11,575 bases of DNA, taken from positions 14,024 through 25,598 of the forward strand of contig JABUUA010000031.1 of assembly GCA_021443405.1 (NCBI GenBank), read 5' to 3'. How positions within the stretch are numbered: position 1 is the first letter of the stretch; each line of letters begins with the position of its first letter. Below the pieces are notes generated by a model that ran no database searches, had not been told where the DNA came from, and was given only the letters and a program-made list of their open reading frames with translations. The stretch comes from Bacteroidaceae bacterium. Lineage in GTDB: Bacteria; Bacteroidota; Bacteroidia; Bacteroidales; Bacteroidaceae. Positions 1 through 5,736 of the stretch are shown here, piece after piece. Position numbers and translations under genes: made by a program.

Positions 1-750
1 ATCACGGGCTTCCCCGTGCACATCAAACTTGACACAGGCATGCACCGCCTTGGCTTCGACCCGCGCTACGATATGGAGCGTCTTGTGGAGCGGTTGAGCC
101 GGCAGCACGCCGTGCTTCCCCGCAGTGTCTTCAGCCATTTTGTTGGGTCGGACAGCGACGACTTCGACCGCTTCTCAGCCCGTCAGTACGACATCTTCCT
201 GCAGGGCGCCGATGCCTTACAGCAGGCTTACCCCAGTCACCACATCTTGCGCCACATCTGCAACTCGGCCGCCATAGAGCATTTCCCCGATCGTCACCTC
301 GACATGGTTCGCCTCGGACTCGGCCTCTACGGCATCAACGCCCGCAACGAGCAGATGTTGCACCCTGTATCGACGCTGAAAACCACCATTCTGCAAATCC
401 ACGACGTGCCCGCGTGTGAGACCGTAGGCTACAGTCGCAAGGGCAAACTCACCCGCGACAGTCGCATTGCCACCCTGCCCATCGGCTATGCCGACGGCCT
501 CGACCGTCACCTGGGCAACGGTAATGCTTACTGCCTCGTGGGCGGACAGCGTGCCCTCTATGTCGGCAACATTTGTATGGACGTGTGCATGATTGACGTC
601 ACCGACATTCCTTGTCAGGAGGGCGACTCCGTGACCATTTTCGGCCGTGACCTGCCCGTCACGGTGCTCAGCACCGCCGTGGGAACCATCCCTTACGAGA
701 TTCTCACCAGCATATCACACCGAGTGAAGCGCGTCTATTACCGGGAGTGA
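1..750 (+). CDS. alr: Alanine racemase, C-terminal part (probably of a MurF-Alr fusion); 5' end outside window
   Basis: PLP-dependent alanine racemase, which interconverts L- and D-alanine in the cytosol for peptidoglycan. The frame is open from base 1, so the gene starts upstream; the GTG at 16 is an internal valine codon. Counting from the first codon in the window, K9 and R16 in the KLDTGMHRLG segment match the family's carbamylated Lys and the carboxylate-binding Arg. R104 in RLGLGLYG matches the Arg that contacts the PLP ring nitrogen. Y144 in VGYSRKGK is the catalytic Tyr of the C-terminal beta domain, and ICMD (M193, D194) is the substrate-binding loop. The PLP-binding Lys would lie upstream and is not visible. 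In Bacteroidetes Alr is usually the C-terminal half of a MurF-Alr protein; that is inference here because the start is missing. The stop codon lies inside a long inverted repeat. The next gene is convergent, starting 51 nt away at its 3' end. Confidence 0.92.
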   Translation: MTGFPVHIKLDTGMHRLGFDPRYDMERLVERLSRQHAVLPRSVFSHFVGSDSDDFDRFSARQYDIFLQGADALQQAYPSHHILRHICNSAAIEHFPDRHLDMVRLGLGLYGINARNEQMLHPVSTLKTTILQIHDVPACETVGYSRKGKLTRDSRIATLPIGYADGLDRHLGNGNAYCLVGGQRALYVGNICMDVCMIDVTDIPCQEGDSVTIFGRDLPVTVLSTAVGTIPYEILTSISHRVKRVYYRE

Positions 751-785
751 AGTTCCCTTCGTTCTTGGTAATAGATGCGCTTCAT
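724..785. repeat. Long inverted repeat spanning the alr stop codon (candidate hairpin/terminator)
   Basis: Arms 724-742 and 767-785 pair over 19 positions. As + strand RNA all pairs are Watson-Crick except two G-U wobbles (733/776 and 724/785). On the - strand the same positions are mismatches. A second small hairpin (gggag/ttccc, 743-757) sits in the loop, and the stop codon of alr is within that loop. No T-run follows on either strand, so it is not a classical intrinsic terminator. It lies between two converging genes, where a transcription-end or mRNA-stabilising structure would be expected. Confidence 0.6.
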
Positions 786-801
786 ATAGAGGAATAACCG
801 C

Positions 802-2439
802 TTACAGACCGTAGTCGTTGTCGAGCAGATACTGGGCACTGATGCGCATTCCCTCCAGAATGTTGGGTGCGTCGGTGCCTTCCATCTCTACGACGATGTC
901 CTGTGTGCCGGCTACGTCGAGGTGGCGGAAGATGGCGTCGAAGCCCACCATGCCGCTCTGACCCAGTTCTTTGTGGTCCTTGATGTGGAGAACGGTGAAG
1001 CGGCCGGGGTATCTCTTGAAGTATTCGACAGGACTCACTTGGCCACGCACGGCCCAGTAAACGTCCATCTGGAAGAATACATGCTGGGCGTCGGTGTGCT
1101 GTAGCATGTAGTCGTACCAGCATTGTCCGTCCACCTTGCCGAACTCATGCGAGTGATTGTGGTAGCCGAACTTCATGCCGGCCTTGTCCACCAGTGCGCC
1201 CACAGCGTTGAGATAGCGGCAGATGACCTCGGCTTCGGCGAGCGACGAAGGGAAGTTGACGCTGGGCATGACCATATATTTCATGCCGGCCTTCTTGTGA
1301 CAGGCGATGGCTTGCTTCCACCACTTGAGGGCTTCCTTCAGGTCGCCCGAGGCGAGTTCCTTGGCCGTGAGGTTGCGGCCTACGTGGCTTGAGAGCACCT
1401 TCATGCCCGCAGCCTCGATGTCCTTCCGGTATTGTTCGGGTGTCACACCGTAGAGTCGACCGTCGGCGTAGCAGGCGGCCTCGGTGGAGGTGTAGCCCAT
1501 TTTGGCGAGTTGGCCCAGCGCGTCGGCTTGGTTCTGGGCGTATGTCTCAGGGCTGCCAATGAGGTCGCGCACGGAATACATCTGGAAACCTATCTCGGGT
1601 TGCTCCATGTCGATGCCGTCGGCGTTGTCCATGTCCTTCACGCGAATGTTGCGGAACCAGACGTCGTCACCGTGGTCTTGGAAGCCGATGTAGCCCTTGT
1701 GGTCGGGACCGCCACAGTTGTTAAGCAGTTCGAACGCCAGCGGCCACGCCTTCTCAGAGAACTTAGAGGCCTGCAACATATCCGTCCACTGCGGTGTCCA
1801 GAGGTGGTACTCGAGTACTTTCTTGCCGTTCTGATAGTGGATGATGGTGCCGCGATAGCACACAATCTTCGCCGTGTTCCATTCGCCGTGTCCGCGGAAG
1901 TTCTGCGGTTTGGCTGGAATCATGTCGTAGAGCGAGGCCGACTGTCGGTTGCCGTCGATGCCTAACATGGCATCGGGATGGTTAGCATTGTCGAGAATCT
2001 GGTACTCGGGGCTCGAGATGTAGATGGGTTCGTAGCGTTCGTTGCCCTTGTCGTCCTTGGTGGTCACCTCCTGGGCGAGGATGAACACGCCAGAGTTGCT
2101 GCCTTTGGCGACCTTCCAGTCGAACTGCAGCGTGAAGTTCTTGAACTGATGGGCGAAGATGATGTCGCCGCCCTCGGCCGTTTGTCCTTCGCCAGTGCCC
2201 GAGCCGTTGAATTTCAGACACCCATCCTCCACGGTCCAGCGGCTGGGCACGTGGTCTTTGCCGTAACCGCGCCAGCCTTCGAAGTTCTGGCCGTTGAAGA
2301 TTTGTGTGTAGCCTTTAGCGTCCGTCGGGAAGGCGGCGAGATTGGTCTCGGGCGCCTGCACCACCTTGTATTCGGGGCACTGTGCATTCAGGGTGAGACC
2401 GGCTGTCAGCGTAAGCATTGCAATAAAAAGTCGTTTCAT
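802..2439 (-). CDS. Exported DUF1080 (3-keto-glycoside hydrolase/lyase family) fused to a xylose-isomerase-like TIM barrel
   Basis: A 545-residue two-domain protein. Residues 1-19 form a signal peptide ending NA-Q, so the protein should be periplasmic; QC after the core is not a good lipobox. Residues about 43-268 are a DUF1080/PF06439 concanavalin-like fold (start QIFNGQNFEGWRG, middle GSNSGVFI and SPEYQILDN, end WFRNIRVKD). Members of this family cleave 3-keto-glycosides. Residues about 282-545 are an AP_endonuc_2 sugar isomerase/epimerase TIM barrel (IGFQMYSVRD), with likely metal or catalytic residues in YHNHSHEF (426-433), QMDVYW (D459), LHIKDH (H485) and VVEMEG (E518/E520). These two domains are usually separate neighbouring proteins. 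It is the last gene of the operon, 110 nt after the Tat dehydrogenase, behind a hairpin-rich spacer. AAGG sits about 7 nt before the ATG, a rare SD-like site in this window and support for the start. The exact reaction and glycoside are not readable from sequence. Confidence 0.92.
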   Translation of the reverse strand: MKRLFIAMLTLTAGLTLNAQCPEYKVVQAPETNLAAFPTDAKGYTQIFNGQNFEGWRGYGKDHVPSRWTVEDGCLKFNGSGTGEGQTAEGGDIIFAHQFKNFTLQFDWKVAKGSNSGVFILAQEVTTKDDKGNERYEPIYISSPEYQILDNANHPDAMLGIDGNRQSASLYDMIPAKPQNFRGHGEWNTAKIVCYRGTIIHYQNGKKVLEYHLWTPQWTDMLQASKFSEKAWPLAFELLNNCGGPDHKGYIGFQDHGDDVWFRNIRVKDMDNADGIDMEQPEIGFQMYSVRDLIGSPETYAQNQADALGQLAKMGYTSTEAACYADGRLYGVTPEQYRKDIEAAGMKVLSSHVGRNLTAKELASGDLKEALKWWKQAIACHKKAGMKYMVMPSVNFPSSLAEAEVICRYLNAVGALVDKAGMKFGYHNHSHEFGKVDGQCWYDYMLQHTDAQHVFFQMDVYWAVRGQVSPVEYFKRYPGRFTVLHIKDHKELGQSGMVGFDAIFRHLDVAGTQDIVVEMEGTDAPNILEGMRISAQYLLDNDYGL

Positions 2440-2468
2440 ACTTATACCTTATTATATATATGCGCGTG

Positions 2469-2537
2469 CGAGAGGGCGCTGACCGCGGTGAACGGCGGGT
2501 GCCGTCGGCGTATCGATGGGTCGGCATGCCCCTCTCG
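2469..2537. repeat. Nested inverted repeats in the spacer between operon genes 2 and 3
   Basis: An 8-bp outer stem (2469-2476 with 2530-2537, cgagaggg/ccctctcg) encloses a 5-bp hairpin at 2492-2505 (acggc-gggt-gccgt) and the palindrome accgcggt at 2482-2489. On the - strand mRNA this precedes an AT-rich leader (2440-2463) before the DUF1080-TIM start. No T-run follows the outer stem. It may be an mRNA processing or stability element, or a leaky attenuator; the sequence does not decide which. Confidence 0.4.
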
Positions 2538-2549
2538 TCGCTATGATGG

Positions 2550-4055
2550 TTAGGGAAGTTCGGGAAGTTTGTAGCCGTTCTCGTAGATGGGCTTCACGAG
2601 TTCGGCGGCAAACTTGCGGGCGTCCACGGGTTCGGTGTAGGTTTTGTTGAAGGTGGGATGCCCGTCGTGAATCTCAAAGCCGTCCTTCACCATCGACTGC
2701 ACCTTGGCTCCGGCGGGAATGTTGGTGAACTCCATCTTCTCACCGTCCCAGTCGAGTATCTGGTTGAGGCCTTGCAGACGGATGGCGCACACGCCCATGG
2801 CCACCATCTCGTTGAAGGGTCCAGCCTGTGAGAAGTCCGAAGCAGTGGGCACACGCATCTCGGGAGCCTCACGGCAAGCGCGTATCCAGTCGCGCTGGTG
2901 GTCAAGTTCCACGCGGCGCATCACCTTGGGAGCGTCGGGCTTCCGTCCGCTCAGCAGCATGGGGCGGTCGCCGTAGCAACCTACAATCAGCGTGTCCTTG
3001 GTGCCGTAGAATATGGCGGCGCCGCCCGAGATATTCATGTTGAAGCCCGCGGGCAGGTTGGCGGGGCGCTCGGGGAGCAAGCCTCCGTCGTACCACGTCA
3101 CCGTAACTTCGGGCATGGCCACCTTGGCGCGGTTGTCACGGGCAGGGAAGATGTACTTCACCTTCTGCGCGTTGGGGCACGACTCGCTCATGAGCGGCGT
3201 GGACGAACCTTGTATCTTGATGGGGTATTTCAGGTCGAGACCGATGAACACACTGTGCAGTATGTGACAAGCCATATCGCCCAGAGCGCCCGTGCCGAAG
3301 TCCCACCAGCCGCGGAAATTCCACGGTGTGTAGATGGGATTGTAAGGACGTTTGGGGGCGGGGCCGATGAAGGCGTCCCAGTTGAGCGTCGATGGCGGGG
3401 TGGGCGTCTCCTTGGGACGCTCGAGACCTTGGGGCCAGATGGGGCGGTCGGTGAAGGCGTCCACACGGGTCACCTCGCCGATTTCGCCGTTCCAAATCCA
3501 CTCGCACGCCAGTCGCAGACCCTCGCTCGAGGCACCCTGGTTACCCATCTGTGTGGCCACGTTGGCTTTTGCGGCCAACTGGGTGAGCAGGCGTGACTCA
3601 TAGACGGTGCGGGTGAGGGGCTTCTCGCAATAGACATGTTTGCCGGCAGCCAGCGCCTCGGCGCAGATGATGGCGTGGGTGTGGTCGGCCGTGGCGCAGA
3701 TGACGGCGTCGGCCTCAGCGAGCAGTTCGTCGAACATCGTGCGGTAGTCGTGGTAGAGTTTGCAGTTGGGGTAGTAGCCCTTGTACTCGTCGAGCACTCC
3801 CTTTGCATAGTTCCAATCGACGTCGGCCAAGCCGATGACCTCCACGTCGTCGTAGAGTTTGTCGCCGTTCTTGCAGCATCCGTTGAGCACGGCGTGGCCG
3901 CGACCACCGATGCCTACGCCCAGGAGTCTCAGTTTGCGCGTCATTCCCTTGGGTGCGTTCTTTGCTTTCTTGGCGAGCATTTCGCCGGGAGTCAGTGCCA
4001 TGGCGGCAGCTGCGGCTGTTCCTGCTTTCAGGAACGAACGTCTTGACATGTTCAT
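2550..4055 (-). CDS. Tat-exported Gfo/Idh/MocA family oxidoreductase
   Basis: A 501-residue NAD(P)-dependent oxidoreductase of the glucose-fructose oxidoreductase / inositol dehydrogenase family. The N-terminus has a canonical Tat signal: SRRSFLK (residues 4-10), then an Ala-rich hydrophobic stretch to about residue 29. The protein should therefore be folded with its dinucleotide in the cytosol and exported to the periplasm. The Rossmann motif is GIGGRG (48-53), the family EKP signature is at 144-146, and the C-terminal domain has GALGDMACHILH with D260 and H264. The length is typical of the exported subfamily. The start is ATG-AAC-ATG; either Met keeps the Tat motif, and no SD separates them. 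It lies 33 nt after the cytosolic paralogue and before the DUF1080-TIM gene. Its likely role is sugar C3 oxidation or reduction at the periplasmic face, inferred from neighbours; the substrate is unknown. Confidence 0.93.
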   Translation of the reverse strand: MNMSRRSFLKAGTAAAAAMALTPGEMLAKKAKNAPKGMTRKLRLLGVGIGGRGHAVLNGCCKNGDKLYDDVEVIGLADVDWNYAKGVLDEYKGYYPNCKLYHDYRTMFDELLAEADAVICATADHTHAIICAEALAAGKHVYCEKPLTRTVYESRLLTQLAAKANVATQMGNQGASSEGLRLACEWIWNGEIGEVTRVDAFTDRPIWPQGLERPKETPTPPSTLNWDAFIGPAPKRPYNPIYTPWNFRGWWDFGTGALGDMACHILHSVFIGLDLKYPIKIQGSSTPLMSESCPNAQKVKYIFPARDNRAKVAMPEVTVTWYDGGLLPERPANLPAGFNMNISGGAAIFYGTKDTLIVGCYGDRPMLLSGRKPDAPKVMRRVELDHQRDWIRACREAPEMRVPTASDFSQAGPFNEMVAMGVCAIRLQGLNQILDWDGEKMEFTNIPAGAKVQSMVKDGFEIHDGHPTFNKTYTEPVDARKFAAELVKPIYENGYKLPELP

Positions 4056-4088
4056 AATCGTTGGTATTAGTTTAGGTTGATGGTTTTG

Positions 4089-5168
4089 TTAGCTTTCGTC
4101 ATTCTTGTGCAGCAGCCCGTAGCCGTCGGTCATGTGGGCGCGTCGGTCGCGGATGGCCACCAGTTCTTCGTCGGTCCCTTTTGAGGGAAGGTCGCCCTGT
4201 CGTGCGTTGTCCAGCATCTTCCAGGCGAACTCCGAGGCCAGCACCGACTGGCGGAAGGTGGGTAGCGGCTCGGCATCGGCCTGCCTGCGGATGGCGCGGG
4301 CCACCAGTTCGTAGAGGCGTCCGATGTTCTTGCCGCCGTAGGGACGCTCGATGCGCTGCGTCGTGGTGACGCCGTGTTCCTCTACCACCGCAGTGTGGAA
4401 GTCGTGGTGCATGCGCACAAATCCCTTGGTGCCGATGAGTTCCATGTAGGAAGTGTGGGTCTGGTCCTTGGAGAGCTGGCCGTAAACGAAGCCCTGCGTG
4501 ATGTCGTACACCACGCCGTTGGCAAACGTGCCGTGGCATTGCAACCACCAGGGGTCTTTGTAATCCCACATGCGCACGGCCTGTGCGTGGCCCGTCTTGA
4601 AGTCGCTGTCGGCGAACCATCGGGCGATGTTCACGTAGTGCATGCCGCAGTCGTGGAAGGCCGGTCCTTCGTATTCGTGTCCTTCGCCCGGTGCCAGTCC
4701 CGGCGTCATGTGGCAAATGCGTATGATGGCCAGGTCGCCGATGTCACCGGTCTCCAGGAAACGCTTCATCTCGTGCGTGTACCAAGCGTGGCAGAGGTAC
4801 ATGTTCACGGTGGCGATGACGGGTGACGACTCCACGATGTCCACGGCTTTCCATTCCTCGTCCAGCGAGTAGGCCACCGGTTTCTCTGCCACGATGTGTT
4901 TGCCCGTGCGCACCGCCTTCTCTATCTGCGCCAGACGCGCGTCGGCGAGCGTGCAGAGGCAGACGGCTTGCAGTTCCGGGTCGGTGAAGAGGTCGTCCTC
5001 GTTGGTGGTGAACAGTGCGTCGGGTGCTATTTCGTGGGCTGATTTTGCTTTCTCGGGCAGCACGTCGCAGACGTATTTCACGTCCCAGTCGGCGTTGGCG
5101 AGCAAGGCCCGTAAGTGCATTTTGCCCATACGTCCCAAGCCAATCACCCCTATTGTTATCTTGCCCAT
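4089..5168 (-). CDS. Cytosolic Gfo/Idh/MocA family oxidoreductase
   Basis: A 359-residue NAD(P)-dependent dehydrogenase with no signal peptide. The Rossmann motif GLGRMG is at 10-15 and the family EKP motif at 95-97, whose Lys is the usual catalytic base. The HDCGMH segment (D173, H177) is in the position of the family's substrate-binding Asp/His pair. The length and layout match inositol/sugar dehydrogenases that act on free sugars or 3-keto-sugars. It is the first gene of the operon: a promoter lies at 5295-5325 and the leader of about 120 nt is strongly structured. The next gene starts 33 nt after the stop. Paired with the Tat-exported relative, it could do the matching reduction or oxidation after uptake; this is inference. 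The start ATG is immediately followed by the beta-strand of the Rossmann fold, so no further N-terminus is expected. Confidence 0.93.
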   Translation of the reverse strand: MGKITIGVIGLGRMGKMHLRALLANADWDVKYVCDVLPEKAKSAHEIAPDALFTTNEDDLFTDPELQAVCLCTLADARLAQIEKAVRTGKHIVAEKPVAYSLDEEWKAVDIVESSPVIATVNMYLCHAWYTHEMKRFLETGDIGDLAIIRICHMTPGLAPGEGHEYEGPAFHDCGMHYVNIARWFADSDFKTGHAQAVRMWDYKDPWWLQCHGTFANGVVYDITQGFVYGQLSKDQTHTSYMELIGTKGFVRMHHDFHTAVVEEHGVTTTQRIERPYGGKNIGRLYELVARAIRRQADAEPLPTFRQSVLASEFAWKMLDNARQGDLPSKGTDEELVAIRDRRAHMTDGYGLLHKNDES

Positions 5169-5190
5169 TGCAGGTTTAGTTTTTCATTTT

Positions 5191-5275
5191 CCGCCTGAGG
5201 CGGTAGATTTTCGGTTTATTGCCTTCGGCGAGCCTGCTCACGCTCGGAAAATCAAGCAAGCTTGTTTCCGCTCGC
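5191..5275 (-). other. Structured 5' leader of the dehydrogenase operon (candidate regulatory RNA or dispersed repeat)
   Basis: Between the promoter and the ATG at 5168 the - strand transcript carries several clean hairpins. They are ccgcc-tga-ggcgg (5191-5203), gcc-ttc-ggc (5221-5229), and a 10-bp stem with a 2-nt bulge (5245-5256 with 5261-5270) built around caagcttg. An outer pairing gcgagc/gctcgc (5228-5233 with 5270-5275) is an alternative to part of that stem. I do not recognise a named riboswitch. From memory, similar strings occur upstream of other Prevotella genes, so a dispersed repeat is equally possible. Confidence 0.4.
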
Positions 5276-5294
5276 TGACTCGCATTCTTGTTTA

Positions 5295-5325
5295 CAAAGT
5301 TACTACAAAAATAAATGTATTACAA
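5295..5325 (-). promoter_or_regulatory. Bacteroidetes-type promoter of the dehydrogenase/DUF1080 operon
   Basis: On the - strand the sequence reads TTG (5325-5323), 20 nt, then TAACTTTG (5302-5295). This fits the Bacteroidetes sigma-ABfr consensus TTTG-N19-21-TAnnTTTG. Transcription would start near 5288 and leave a leader of about 120 nt before the ATG at 5168. It is the only such match found close upstream of this operon. Confidence 0.7.
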
Positions 5326-5351
5326 CTATTGGCGCGACAAATTGAAGCCCG

Positions 5352-5393
5352 CGGCCCAAGTTTTTCCGAAAGGTCGTGGAAATACTTGGACCG
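5352..5393. repeat. Inverted repeat upstream of the operon promoter (candidate operator)
   Basis: Arms 5352-5367 and 5378-5393 are complementary at 14 of 16 positions, with the core ccaagtttttcc / ggaaatacttgg and a 10-nt centre. It lies about 30 nt upstream of the -33 element of the - strand promoter. That position suits an activator or repressor site, but a hairpin in an unknown transcript is also possible. No regulator gene is in the window. Confidence 0.4.
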
Positions 5394-5570
5394 GAGTGGG
5401 GGATAGTTGTCGATGGGGTGGCTCGAGGTAGTGACGCACCGTTGGAATCGCTCTTCCTGTGACGGACAGGCCTGCGGACTTGCGCGCTGAAACGTGGTTA
5501 GGCGGCTCACGGAAAAGTGTCGTCTGGGCACGCAGAAGGAGTCGTCTGCGGGGAGACCTTCATTTCCTTA

Positions 5571-5633
5571 GGAAAAAATTATTTTTTTTCTAAATGAATG
5601 CGTCGATTCTTCTAAGAAAAAAATATTTTTTCC
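5571..5633. terminator. AT-rich inverted repeat, probable bidirectional terminator of the sirtuin-kinase operon
   Basis: The left arm at 5571-5594 (GG, A6, TTA, T8, C) and the right arm at 5611-5633 are near-perfect complements with two single-base bulges and a loop of about 17 nt. Long A and T runs are present on both strands, so each direction has a U-rich segment. It lies about 105-165 nt past the stop of the kinase gene, the last gene of that operon. Each arm is also nearly self-complementary. Confidence 0.55.
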
Positions 5634-5736
5634 TGGGCGACGGATTTGGCTTGTCTGCGGGATGGTTTCTGGACGTCTGGGAAATCTGTTGTAAGCTTCG
5701 CCGAGTCTGATCATCTTCCTCCGCGCAACCACGGCA

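Larger units (their letters stand above)
5326..5736. other. Non-coding stretch between the two operons; no convincing gene
   Basis: About 410 nt upstream of the first operon's promoter and downstream of the kinase stop. The short open frames here have no recognisable domain and unusual composition. Besides the repeats listed separately, there are small hairpins at 5456-5470 (cctgt-gacgg-acagg) and 5531-5550 (cgcaga/tctgcg). A small RNA cannot be excluded, but nothing identifies one. Confidence 0.5.

Noticed and set aside
802..2439. Lipoprotein signal on the DUF1080-TIM fusion (Cys21)
   Set aside because: The residue before the Cys is Gln, which does not fit a lipobox; a signal peptidase I site before Q20 fits better.
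5292..5531. 79-residue - strand open frame upstream of the dehydrogenase operon
   Set aside because: It runs across the promoter and the inverted repeat, and no domain or start signal supports it.
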